DNA from: Sphingomonadales bacterium UBA7471
GTDB lineage: Bacteria; Pseudomonadota; Alphaproteobacteria; Sphingomonadales; Sphingomonadaceae
NCBI GenBank assembly: GCA_002479765.1
Contig: DLOZ01000018.1
Span: forward strand, 55,961 to 85,694
DNA length: 29,734 nt
Reading direction: 5' to 3'
Below are positions 1-8,369 of this stretch, in pieces (the stretch's first letter is position 1; each line of letters starts with the position of its first letter). Below the pieces are notes generated by a model. It did not search any database, had not been told where the DNA came from, and saw only the letters and a program-made list of their open reading frames with translations. A program made the position numbers and the translations under genes.

Positions 1-59
1 GAGGGGCTTTTGCCGATGAGGGGTGGCAGAACACGCCCTTGCACCCTATATACAGGGTA

Positions 60-926
60 ATGACAGACACAAAAATAAACGATCGCCGCTTCTACAAAGC
101 CCAGCAAGAAGCAGACTTTGCTGAAAAGCAACTTTCTACCCCACAAACGCAAAGCAAATCTTACCGGCTCGCATTTCAGGACACCGACTTCTTGTTGCGA
201 GAGGATTTGCGCCCCGTCCGTTTCCAGCTGGAGCTGCTCAAAACCGAAATGCTGCTGGACGAAGCCAACATCGGATCCATGTTGGTCATCTACGGCTCTG
301 CGCGCATTCCCGAACCCGATGCTGCAGATGCCTTGATTGCGGCTGCAACCGATGAGCGGTCGAAAATCATTGCCGAACGCATGAAGGAAAAGGCGCGTTT
401 CTATGACGAATCCCGCCATCTTGCGCAGCTGGCGGGACAGGCCAATGTGACGGACGAAGAAGGGCGACGCCACTTCGTCGTTTGTTCGGGCGGTGGCCCA
501 TCCATCATGGAAGCCGCCAACCGCGGCGCGCATGACGTTGGCGCGGAATCCATTGGCCTCAATATCGTGCTGCCGCATGAGCAGGCGCCCAATCTGTTTG
601 TGACGCCGCGTTTGAGTTTCCAGTTCCACTATTTCGCGTTGCGCAAAATGCACTTCTTGCTGCGCGCACGTGCCGTAGCGGTGTTCCCCGGTGGTTTTGG
701 TACGTTCGACGAATTCTTCGAACTGCTCACGCTTGTCCAAACCGGCAAGATCAAAAAGATGCCGATTCTGCTCTTTGGTCGCGCATTCTGGAACCGTGTT
801 GTGAATTTTGAGGAGCTTATGCTCGAGGGCGTCATCAGCCCACGTGATCTGGAACTTTTCCAGTTTGTAGAAACCGCAGAAGAAGCATGGAATGCTATCT
901 GCGATTTCTACGAAGTCTCAAACTGA
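60..926 (+). CDS. LOG-family (TIGR00730-like) nucleotide phosphoribohydrolase
   Basis: 288-residue cytosolic Rossmann-type protein of the LOG / 'lysine decarboxylase-like' family, whose characterised members remove the base from (cytokinin) nucleoside 5'-monophosphates. Seen: the glycine loop CSGGGPSIMEA (about 142-152), the Arg-Lys pair in FALRKMHF (195-196) and the signature PGGFGTFDE (210-218), all in the expected order. It has a roughly 70-residue N-terminal extension and an insert at 95-135, as in the long bacterial members, so the physiological substrate may not be a cytokinin nucleotide. The ATG at 60 is chosen; an in-frame TTG at 39 would add seven residues. Neither has a strong ribosome binding site. 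It converges on the cytochrome c gene with a gap of 10 bases. Family certain, substrate inferred. Confidence 0.9.
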   Translation: MTDTKINDRRFYKAQQEADFAEKQLSTPQTQSKSYRLAFQDTDFLLREDLRPVRFQLELLKTEMLLDEANIGSMLVIYGSARIPEPDAADALIAAATDERSKIIAERMKEKARFYDESRHLAQLAGQANVTDEEGRRHFVVCSGGGPSIMEAANRGAHDVGAESIGLNIVLPHEQAPNLFVTPRLSFQFHYFALRKMHFLLRARAVAVFPGGFGTFDEFFELLTLVQTGKIKKMPILLFGRAFWNRVVNFEELMLEGVISPRDLELFQFVETAEEAWNAICDFYEVSN

Positions 927-936
927 TTTGATGTAA

Positions 937-1566
937 TTACTTTGCAGCAGGTGCCGCAGCTGCGGGCGCTGCGGCATCAGCCGCTGGCGCGGCAGCTGCT
1001 TCACCGGTTGCTGCATCAGCCGCAGGTGCTGCAGCATCGGCTGCTGGTGGCGGTGGCAACGGCAGGTTTGAGCCCTGCGCATTGAGATACGCGATCAAAT
1101 TTGCGCGTTCTTCGGGGTTACCCAAACCAGCGAAAGTCATCTTCGTGCCGGGCGCATATTTCTTAGGGTTGGCAAGCCACTTGTCCATGCCTTCGAAGTC
1201 CCAGTTACCCGGAACGCTTTTCAGCGCATCCGAATAGGAAAAGCCTGCCACATGGCCGTGCGGTTTACCCAACGCAGCCCACAGATTTGGACCAATGCCA
1301 TTCGCGCCACCTTGCGCAATGGTGTGGCAAGCTGCGCATTTTTTGAAAACCGCTTCGCCCTTTGCAACATCAGCAGTGGCAAGCAATGTTGCAATCGGCA
1401 CAGCTGCGGCACCACCGGCTTCGCCGCCAGCTTCCGCTGCAACAGCAAAACCTTCTTTTTCTGGCGCTTCACCATGAAAGTACATGCCCGATACGATGCT
1501 TAGTCCGAGCGCGACGATGCCGCCTGCCAAAACCCAGCCTGCAATTGTGTTACTACGATCATCCAT
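937..1566 (-). CDS. Membrane-anchored c-type cytochrome (CycM-like)
   Basis: 209-residue class I cytochrome c held by an uncleaved N-terminal helix (about 8-29), so the heme domain lies in the periplasm. The heme attachment site is CAACH (77-81), and the likely sixth ligand is Met143 in PGTKMTFAG. This is the layout of CycM/cytochrome c-552 proteins, which carry electrons from the bc1 complex to a terminal oxidase. A low-complexity linker (about 33-60) leads to the heme domain. After about residue 168 comes a tail made almost only of Ala, Pro, Asp and Gly, with repeated AADAAAP-like units. The start ATG at 1564-1566 is the only sensible one. It is divergent from pheA, a pairing common in alphaproteobacteria. 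Role in respiration is inferred from the family. Confidence 0.92.
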   Translation of the reverse strand: MDDRSNTIAGWVLAGGIVALGLSIVSGMYFHGEAPEKEGFAVAAEAGGEAGGAAAVPIATLLATADVAKGEAVFKKCAACHTIAQGGANGIGPNLWAALGKPHGHVAGFSYSDALKSVPGNWDFEGMDKWLANPKKYAPGTKMTFAGLGNPEERANLIAYLNAQGSNLPLPPPPAADAAAPAADAATGEAAAAPAADAAAPAAAAPAAK

Positions 1567-1596
1567 TGGTTATCAGCCCTGAAATGCGGTTTTAAG

Positions 1597-1618
1597 CCGG
1601 CGTCGGTCTGACGGCCGG
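1597..1618. other. GC-rich hairpin in the cytochrome c / pheA intergenic region
   Basis: CCGGCGTC, loop GGTCT, then GACG-G-CCGG: an eight-pair stem with one bulged G. It lies about 30 bases upstream of the cytochrome start and about 95 bases upstream of pheA. It could be a regulatory site or an mRNA leader structure for either gene; no function can be read from the sequence. Confidence 0.35.
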
Positions 1619-1712
1619 ATTCTCACGCCCCTCTAATAGTGTCGGTAAGGCCGTGCAAGTGTCCAATTCCAGACTTGCCGGATAAGTTTGGCTATCCTAT
1701 CGCGATGGCCAC

Positions 1713-2606
1713 ATGAACAGTTATCCCACACCCGCACTCGCTCTTGTCCGAAACATGACTTTAGCTGCTAATGAACAGCCTGCAAAAGCGATTGCTTTTC
1801 AAGGTGCGCCCGGCGCGAACTCCCATCTTGCCGCGTTGGAATATGATGCGGATTGCTTGCCCCTGCCCTGTTTCTCGTTCGAAGATGCCATTGACGCCGT
1901 GAAAGACGGGTCTGCGGCCAGGGCGATTATTCCAATTGAGAATTCGCTGCACGGTCGCGTGGCGGACATCCATTTTCTTCTGCCCGAATCTGGCCTCAGC
2001 ATCATCGCCGAACATTTCATGCCGATCCGCCATTGCCTGATGGCGAAATCCGCCGATGCGGAATTGAAAACAGCCATGAGCCACCCGCAAGCACTTGGCC
2101 AATGCCGCCATTATCTGCGTTCACACGGCATCATTCCCGTCGCTTATGCAGACACGGCCGCTGCGGCGGCTTTTGTTGCTGCAAATGATGACGCGTCGGC
2201 CGCCGCCATCGCGCCGCCAATCGCCGCTGAGCTGTATGGCTTGGTCCCGATCAACGACGGGGTTCAGGATGATGCGAGCAATACGACGCGGTTTGTCGTG
2301 TTATCACGCGAACCCGTCAGCAACACCGGGGTGACGGGGACGTTGATGACAACGCTCATCTTTGAAGTGAAGAACGTCCCTGCAGCCTTATACAAAGCGA
2401 TGGGCGGCTTTGCGACCAATGGCGTCAATATGACGAAGCTGGAAAGCTATCAAAATGGCGCAAGCTTTGCCGCAACCGAATTCTTCGCGGATATCGAAGG
2501 CGCGCCGGGTGACCCAGCCGTTGACCGTGCGCTGGATGAGCTGCGCTTTCATTGCAACTCGGTCCGCCTGCTCGGTACATATGTGCAAACGCGCAATCGC
2601 GGCTGA
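1713..2606 (+). CDS. pheA: Prephenate dehydratase
   Basis: 297 residues. Converts prephenate to phenylpyruvate, the committed step of phenylalanine synthesis. Seen: the N-terminal GAPGANSH (31-38), PIENSLHGRV (74-83), SHPQALGQC (123-131) and the catalytic TRF motif (Thr192-Arg193-Phe194), followed by a C-terminal ACT domain (about 212-285). The ACT domain has ESYQ where enterobacterial enzymes have ESRP; this is usual for alphaproteobacterial monofunctional enzymes and suggests phenylalanine binding. There is no chorismate mutase domain. ATG 1713 is used; ATG 1755 (14 codons later) is also possible because the first 20 residues are not conserved. A weak GGGC/GCCC hairpin (2609-2622) lies between this stop and the convergent polA stop. 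Confidence 0.95.
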   Translation: MNSYPTPALALVRNMTLAANEQPAKAIAFQGAPGANSHLAALEYDADCLPLPCFSFEDAIDAVKDGSAARAIIPIENSLHGRVADIHFLLPESGLSIIAEHFMPIRHCLMAKSADAELKTAMSHPQALGQCRHYLRSHGIIPVAYADTAAAAAFVAANDDASAAAIAPPIAAELYGLVPINDGVQDDASNTTRFVVLSREPVSNTGVTGTLMTTLIFEVKNVPAALYKAMGGFATNGVNMTKLESYQNGASFAATEFFADIEGAPGDPAVDRALDELRFHCNSVRLLGTYVQTRNRG

Positions 2607-2636
2607 ACGGGCTTAAACGCCCAGGGCGGCGGCGCC

Positions 2637-5453
2637 TTAGTGTGCCGCGCCCCAGCTTGGCCCTGTCCCGATTTCGATACCGAGCGGAACGGTGAGCTTC
2701 ACCAAAGGTTCGGCTGCCCCTGCCATAATCGCGCGGATGATGTCGCTTGCCGCGGCGATATCTGCCTCGGGCAGTTCGAACACAAGTTCGTCATGTACCT
2801 GCAGCAACATCTTCACATGGCCTAAGCCAGCAGCTTTCAACGCTGGCCCCATTTGCACCATCGCGCGCTTGATGATGTCAGCGCTTGTCCCCTGAACCGG
2901 CGCATTGATTGCAGCGCGTTCACTGCCCTGCCGTTCTGCCTGATTGGGCGACGATATGCGCGGAAACCATGTTTTCCGGCCGAATAAGGTCGTCGAGTGA
3001 CCGCATTCGCGGACTGTGGCCATCGTCTCCTGAATATAATTCGAAATGCCAGGGAAGCGTTGGAAATAGGCGTCGATAAGCGCCTGCGCTTCTTCAGGGG
3101 TGGATTCCAAGCGCTTGGAAAGTCCCCAGCGGGAAATGCCATATAGAATGGAAAAGTTGATGGTCTTGGCTCGGCCACGCGTGTCGCGGTTTACTTCGCC
3201 GAACAGCTCCAATGCCGTGCGCGCATGAATGTCTTCGCCCTTTTCAAAAGCATCGCGCAAGGGTTCCACATCCGCAAAATGCGCCGCGAGCCGCAGCTCG
3301 ATCTGGCTATAGTCGGCAGACAGGATCACATTGCCGGGTTCGGCCACAAAAGCGTCGCGGATTTGACGACCGGTTTCGGTACGAATGGGGATATTCTGTA
3401 AGTTCGGATCGGTCGACGACAGCCGCCCGGTTTGCGCGCCAACCAGGCTATAGCTTGTGTGCACACGGCCTGTTTTAGGATCAATCTGCTGCTGCAGGCT
3501 GTCGGTATAGGTTGATTTCAGCTTCGCCAATTGCCGCCAATCGAGAACCTTGCGTGCGATGTCGATGCCCTGCCCCGCCAGATCCTCCAGCACCGTCACA
3601 TCGGTCGAATATTGCCCCGACTTGCCTTTTTTACCGCCCTTATAGCCCATTTTCCCAAACAGGATTTCGCCCAACTGCTGTGGGCTACCGATCGTAAACG
3701 GCTGCCCGGCGAGGGCATGAATTTCCGTTTCGAGCAGTTCCATTTGCGCTGCGAATTCGGATGATAACCGCGCCAGCACCGCCCGGTCGACTTTAATGCC
3801 TAAGCATTCCATCTGCGACAGGACGGGCACAAGCGGGCGGTCCACCAGTTCATAGACGCTGGTCGCCTTTTCAGGGCTCATCCGTAACTTTAGATGATGC
3901 CACAGCCGTAAGGTCACATCGGCATCTTCCGCCGCGTAACAGGTCGCGTCCGACAGCGGAACGGCGGCAAACCCAATCTGGCTTTTGCCCGTTCCCGTGA
4001 CGCTTTTATAAGAGATGCATTCATGCCCCAAATGCGTTTTGGCGAGCTCGTCCATGCCATGCAACTGACGGCCTGCATCCAAGGCAAAGCTCATGACCAT
4101 CGTGTCATCATAGGGCGTTATGTGCACATCATGCCGCGCCAACACCGACATGTCATATTTCAGATTCTGGCCAATTTTTAGCACGCTTGGGTCGCTGAGC
4201 AGCGGACGCAACCGTTGCAACGCAACGTCCAATGCTATCTGAACCGGCTTTTCCGCGAACATATCTGTGCCGCCATGTGCCAGCGGGACATAACATGCCT
4301 CCCCCGGTGCGACCGCTAAGCTAAAGCCCACAAGATTGGCGCTCGCCGCTTGCAAGCTGTCTGTTTCGGTGTCGAAACCCAACGTTCCCGTTTCACGGGC
4401 GCGGGAAATCCAATGGTCCAGCCGAGTAACATCCGTGACGCACTCATATGTCGACACATCAATTTTGGGCATGGCGGGCGGCAAAGCGGCTGTCCCCGCT
4501 GTCGGCGCGGATACCGGGCCATCGCCCTTGCTTGCGGCCTTCGGGTTGCCGGCAATCGCTTTATTGGCGGCAGCGGTATTTGCGACATGGCCGATACGTT
4601 TCAAAAGCGAGTTGAACCCATGATGCTCCAAAAACGCAACGAGCGGCTCTTCCGGAATTGCCCCCAACGTCATGTCTTCAATCGCGATGGGCAGTGGGCA
4701 ATCGTCTTTCAACGTCACCAGCACTTTCGACAGACGCGCCTTTTCCGCATGCTCAATCAAATTATCGCGCATTTTGGAGGGCTTCATCGAAGGCGCGGCG
4801 GCCAAGACGCTTTCGAGGTCACCAAATTCCTGAATAAGCTTGGTCGCGGTCTTTGGTCCGACGCCGGGGACACCCGGCACATTGTCGACGCTATCGCCCA
4901 TCAGCGCCAGCACATCGCCAACCCTGTCGGGCTCGACACCAAATTTTTCGTATACTTCCTCTGCGCGAATGCGTTCGTTTTTCATCGTGTCGAACATGTC
5001 GATGGATGGTTCCACCAACTGCATCAGGTCCTTGTCGCTGCTGACGATGGTCACATGCCAGCCGGCGGCGCAAGCGGCGCGCGCATAGCTTGCGATCATG
5101 TCATCGGCCTCGACATCATCCTCTTCGACCAACGGCAAAGAAAACGCGCGTGTTGCATCCCGGATCATCGGGAATTGGGGCCTTAAATCCTCAGGTGGAT
5201 CGGGCCTATGCGCCTTATATTGGTCATAGATACGGTTGCGGAATGACTGGCTCGATTTATCGAGGACGACCGCCATATGTGTTGGACCATCCGCTTGATT
5301 GAGGTCGTCCGCCAGTTTCCACAGCATGGTCGTATAGCCATATACCGCACCGACCGGCTCGCCATGTTTATTGGTGAGCGGGGGCAGCCGGTGATAGGCC
5401 CGGAAAATATAGGCGGAGCCATCGACGAGATAGAGATGCTTTTGGTCTGACAT
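2637..5453 (-). CDS. polA: DNA polymerase I
   Basis: 938 residues with all three domains. The 5'-3' flap nuclease begins at YLVDGSAYIF and runs to about 290. The 3'-5' proofreading domain (about 335-520) keeps its acidic residues: FDTE (Asp361, Glu363), NLKYD and YAAED. The family A polymerase domain has motif A DYSQIE (Asp714), motif B RGRAKTINF and motif C VHDE (886-889). It should therefore proofread, unlike Taq-type enzymes. It fills gaps in repair and removes Okazaki primers. ATG 5451-5453 matches the usual N-terminus. An in-frame TTG at 5481-5483, ten codons upstream, has an AGGA about seven bases before it and cannot be excluded. It lies 90 bases downstream of the exporter gene on the same strand. 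Confidence 0.97.
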   Translation of the reverse strand: MSDQKHLYLVDGSAYIFRAYHRLPPLTNKHGEPVGAVYGYTTMLWKLADDLNQADGPTHMAVVLDKSSQSFRNRIYDQYKAHRPDPPEDLRPQFPMIRDATRAFSLPLVEEDDVEADDMIASYARAACAAGWHVTIVSSDKDLMQLVEPSIDMFDTMKNERIRAEEVYEKFGVEPDRVGDVLALMGDSVDNVPGVPGVGPKTATKLIQEFGDLESVLAAAPSMKPSKMRDNLIEHAEKARLSKVLVTLKDDCPLPIAIEDMTLGAIPEEPLVAFLEHHGFNSLLKRIGHVANTAAANKAIAGNPKAASKGDGPVSAPTAGTAALPPAMPKIDVSTYECVTDVTRLDHWISRARETGTLGFDTETDSLQAASANLVGFSLAVAPGEACYVPLAHGGTDMFAEKPVQIALDVALQRLRPLLSDPSVLKIGQNLKYDMSVLARHDVHITPYDDTMVMSFALDAGRQLHGMDELAKTHLGHECISYKSVTGTGKSQIGFAAVPLSDATCYAAEDADVTLRLWHHLKLRMSPEKATSVYELVDRPLVPVLSQMECLGIKVDRAVLARLSSEFAAQMELLETEIHALAGQPFTIGSPQQLGEILFGKMGYKGGKKGKSGQYSTDVTVLEDLAGQGIDIARKVLDWRQLAKLKSTYTDSLQQQIDPKTGRVHTSYSLVGAQTGRLSSTDPNLQNIPIRTETGRQIRDAFVAEPGNVILSADYSQIELRLAAHFADVEPLRDAFEKGEDIHARTALELFGEVNRDTRGRAKTINFSILYGISRWGLSKRLESTPEEAQALIDAYFQRFPGISNYIQETMATVRECGHSTTLFGRKTWFPRISSPNQAERQGSERAAINAPVQGTSADIIKRAMVQMGPALKAAGLGHVKMLLQVHDELVFELPEADIAAASDIIRAIMAGAAEPLVKLTVPLGIEIGTGPSWGAAH

Positions 5454-5543
5454 GGCGGAGCGATAGCAGCCCGTTTTGGCCAAGTCTTTTCCTAATTTGC
5501 AGCGAAGCTATTGGCACCCATATTGGAGGCGATTGCGGTGGGA

Positions 5544-6425
5544 CTATGCGCGCGACTTGCGCCACAAAAGAAGACCGCTGGCGATAATGATCGCGGACCC
5601 GGCGAGCGATGTCATGTCTGGCCAATCGCCAAAAACCAATATGCCAAGTGCGAGTGCCATCAACAACTGGACATATGTCATTGGCGCTATTTCTGCGGCC
5701 GACGCGCGGGTCGTTGCCATAAAAATCAACCAGTGCGCAAAGCTAGCGGTGACCGCAACGACGGCACAGCGCGCCACGATGGTCCAGTCCGGCATGCCTA
5801 TATGCAATGTCGCAACGCCCGAAAAATGCCCTAAAACCGCTGCTGTCAGGATGAATGGCACCGCAAGCGACGCGACCAAAAATTGCATCAAAATCGGCGT
5901 CCCTGCCCCAGCGACGGCGCGATTGCCAATCATCAAAAGCGCCATCGACATGGCCGCTGCAAGGGGTAACAAAGCCACCCAACCCAGTTCGGCAACATTG
6001 GGCCGCATGATGAGAAGAACGCCGCCAAACGCAATAAATGTGGCGGTCCATTTGGTCACATTCGTCCGTTCGTGCAGAAAAATGGCGCTCAAGACCGCCG
6101 TGATCATCGGGCTCGTAAAACCAATTGCCGTAGCCTCAGCCAAAGGCATGACGAAGATCGACAAAAAGAAGCAGATGGTTGCCATCGCCACGGCAAATCC
6201 GCGCAGGATCTGAACTTTGGGCATGGGCAAAGCAAATCCCTGCCTGCCTTCCTTGAGGTACAACAACGTCCCCAAGCCCAGCGCACCGATCGAATAGCGC
6301 AGCGCCGCCACGGCAGTACCGGGCCAGGCACCGGCAATCGATTTGATTACCGCATCGCCCAATGACAAAAGAGCAAAGCCGCAAACGGCATATAAAAGAC
6401 CCGATCGGGCCGACGATGCATGCAC
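5544..6425 (-). CDS. EamA/DMT-family transporter
   Basis: About 293 residues, very hydrophobic, with two tandem EamA repeats (ten predicted helices) and a short basic C-terminus LLLWRKSRA. This fits drug/metabolite exporters of the inner membrane; the substrate cannot be told. The GTG at 6423-6425 is chosen because a GAGGGA ribosome binding site sits seven to eight bases before it and the first helix starts about nine residues later. The open frame extends 26 codons further to a TTG, but that part is polar and has no plausible binding site. It is divergent from cpaF across a 165-base region and is followed by polA. Confidence 0.88.
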   Translation of the reverse strand: MHASSARSGLLYAVCGFALLSLGDAVIKSIAGAWPGTAVAALRYSIGALGLGTLLYLKEGRQGFALPMPKVQILRGFAVAMATICFFLSIFVMPLAEATAIGFTSPMITAVLSAIFLHERTNVTKWTATFIAFGGVLLIMRPNVAELGWVALLPLAAAMSMALLMIGNRAVAGAGTPILMQFLVASLAVPFILTAAVLGHFSGVATLHIGMPDWTIVARCAVVAVTASFAHWLIFMATTRASAAEIAPMTYVQLLMALALGILVFGDWPDMTSLAGSAIIIASGLLLWRKSRA

Positions 6426-6590
6426 TGGATTTCCCTCGATTACCGTGCCCCCCTTAAAAGTGTTTGCCGGGAATGCAAAGCGGCAGAAATCTGTGTCGGG
6501 CAACCCAATAAGAGCAAACTGTTACCGATTTATTCACCATTTGTCGGTAGCCAGAAATCCTTAGTCCATAGAATATCGGAGCGGGATGAC

Positions 6591-8123
6591 GTGAGCGCAT
6601 TTGGGAAAAAACCTGGCTTGTCTATAGGGCGCTCATCATTTGGCGTGGCGCGCCCCATGACCGGCGGTGGGCCCTCGATTGCGCAACAGCCAGATTATCC
6701 GCCAATGACAGGTGGAGGCGAACAATTTCCTCCTATTGAATCGGCAAACTTGCCCGGCGGCAGCAACGGCAGTCCACAGACCGCCATGCAGGAAGCCATG
6801 TCGCGCTTGTCCGACCGTGCAAATAACGCGGCACCAGTCGATGAAGGCCCCCAAGGCTTTGAAGCGTCGGTACACAAAATCAAAGAACAGGTTCTCCCAC
6901 GCCTTTTGGAGCGTGTGGACCCCGAAGCGGCGGCATCGCTGAATAAAGAAGAGCTGACCGAAGAGTTCCGTCCGATCATTCTGGAAGTGCTGGCCGAACT
7001 CAAGCTGACGCTTAACCGCCGCGAACAATTTGCTTTGGAAAAAGTGCTCGTCGACGAACTGCTCGGCTTCGGTCCATTGGAGGAATTACTCAGCGATCCG
7101 GACATTACCGATATCATGGTCAATGGCCCGTTGCAGACCTATATTGAAAAAAAGGGAAAGCTGCAGATTGCGCCGATCCAGTTTCGTGACGAAGAGCATT
7201 TGTTCCAGATCGCGCAGCGCATCGTGAACCAAGTCGGTCGACGCGTCGACCAGACCACACCTTTGGCCGACGCCCGATTGAAAGACGGTAGCCGCGTGAA
7301 CGTCATTGTTCCCCCGCTGTCGCTGCGCGGCACTGCCATTTCCATTCGTAAATTTTCTGAAAAGCCCATCACCATCGACATGTTGAAGGGCTATGGCTCG
7401 ATGAGCGAACCTATGGCAACGGCATTGAAGATTGCGGGCGCAAGCCGGATGAATATCGTTATTTCGGGCGGTACGGGTTCGGGTAAAACGACAATGCTGA
7501 ACGCATTGTCGAAAATGATTGACCCCGGCGAGCGCGTTTTGACGATTGAAGATGCCGCCGAACTTCGGCTTCAGCAGCCGCATTGGCTCCCGCTTGAAAC
7601 GCGCCCTCCGAACTTGGAAGGCGATGGCGCTATCACCATCGGTGACCTTGTGAAGAACGCACTGCGTATGCGTCCTGACCGGATCATCTTGGGCGAAATT
7701 CGTGGTGCGGAGTGTTTCGACCTCCTCGCCGCAATGAACACCGGTCATGATGGATCCATGTGTACGCTCCACGCCAACAACCCGCGTGAATGCTTGGGTC
7801 GTATGGAAAATATGATCATGATGGGCGACATCAAAATACCCAAAGAAGCCATTTCGCGACAGATCGCGGAATCCGTCGACCTCATCGTTCAGGTGAAGCG
7901 TTTGCGCGATGGTTCACGTCGCACCACCCAGATTACGGAAGTCATCGGGATGGAAGGGGACGTTATTGTCACGCAGGATCTGTTCAAATTTGAATATCGC
8001 GACGAAGACGCTGACGGCAAAATCCACGGAGAGTGGGTCGCGGGTGGCGTTCGTCCCTATACGCTGGAAAAGGCGCGGCAGTTCGGCTTTGACCAGCCGT
8101 TCCTTGAGGCGTGCCTCGGCTAG
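6591..8123 (+). CDS. cpaF: CpaF/TadA-type secretion ATPase
   Basis: About 510 residues, cytoplasmic hexameric ATPase of the type II/IV secretion superfamily, the CpaF/TadA branch that powers Tad (Flp) pilus assembly and retraction. Seen: a low-complexity N-terminal segment (about 1-70), an all-helical N-domain, Walker A GGTGSGKTT (293-301), an Asp box TIEDAAELRL, Walker B IILGEIRGAE (Glu369) and the His box TLHANNPRE. The start is taken at GTG 6591, preceded by CGGAGCGGG; the frame is open upstream but that sequence is not protein-like. No other tad/cpa gene (rcpA, cpaB, tadB, tadC, pilin) is within the window, so this copy either works with pilus genes elsewhere or has a separate job. Confidence 0.92.
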   Translation: MSAFGKKPGLSIGRSSFGVARPMTGGGPSIAQQPDYPPMTGGGEQFPPIESANLPGGSNGSPQTAMQEAMSRLSDRANNAAPVDEGPQGFEASVHKIKEQVLPRLLERVDPEAAASLNKEELTEEFRPIILEVLAELKLTLNRREQFALEKVLVDELLGFGPLEELLSDPDITDIMVNGPLQTYIEKKGKLQIAPIQFRDEEHLFQIAQRIVNQVGRRVDQTTPLADARLKDGSRVNVIVPPLSLRGTAISIRKFSEKPITIDMLKGYGSMSEPMATALKIAGASRMNIVISGGTGSGKTTMLNALSKMIDPGERVLTIEDAAELRLQQPHWLPLETRPPNLEGDGAITIGDLVKNALRMRPDRIILGEIRGAECFDLLAAMNTGHDGSMCTLHANNPRECLGRMENMIMMGDIKIPKEAISRQIAESVDLIVQVKRLRDGSRRTTQITEVIGMEGDVIVTQDLFKFEYRDEDADGKIHGEWVAGGVRPYTLEKARQFGFDQPFLEACLG

Positions 8124-8132
8124 GGTCAGGAC

Positions 8133-8348
8133 CTAAAGCCCTTTAATCGCCAACGCGGCGGACAATACCGTAATCAGCACGGAAAATACGGTGATTCCAG
8201 TCCAAGGCATTATACCGACCTGATCGAGTTTAGTGCGTTTATGGCGCCGCTGGTCCGCAACACTGCTAACCAGTACCAGCAATGCCGACGCCGCCGATAA
8301 TCCTGTCCAAAAATGGTCTTGCCAATTCATCAGGGTAAAGCTGCTCAT
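8133..8348 (-). CDS. Small membrane protein, two transmembrane helices
   Basis: 71 residues (65 if ATG 8328-8330 is used). Two hydrophobic helices, about 14-31 and 49-69, flank a short basic stretch RRHKRTK (33-40), predicting a hairpin with the basic loop in the cytoplasm. No known motif and no recognised family. The stop is nine bases from the cpaF stop on the other strand, and the gene lies 21 bases downstream of the nitrilase gene, so it may share its transcript. Kept as real because of its clean membrane topology and tight packing between genes; function unknown. Confidence 0.65.
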   Translation of the reverse strand: MSSFTLMNWQDHFWTGLSAASALLVLVSSVADQRRHKRTKLDQVGIMPWTGITVFSVLITVLSAALAIKGL

Positions 8349-8369
8349 TCCGAAATGCTCGCGGTCATT

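Noticed and set aside
4350..5186. Long open frame on the plus strand (278 codons) opposite the polA 5' part
   Set aside because: It lies wholly antisense to a clear nuclease domain, and its translation is His/Arg/Gly-rich with no family resemblance.
5476..6213. Plus-strand open frame of 245 codons opposite the EamA transporter
   Set aside because: Antisense shadow of a membrane protein gene; composition is an artefact of the opposite strand.
6523..6549. Inverted repeat TACCGA..TCGGTA between the exporter and cpaF
   Set aside because: Six-base arms in a 165-base gap are expected by chance often enough; no supporting promoter context.
6420..6590. Upstream extension of cpaF
   Set aside because: In frame, but it overlaps the exporter promoter region and reads as non-protein-like sequence; GTG 6591 has a binding site and fits family length.
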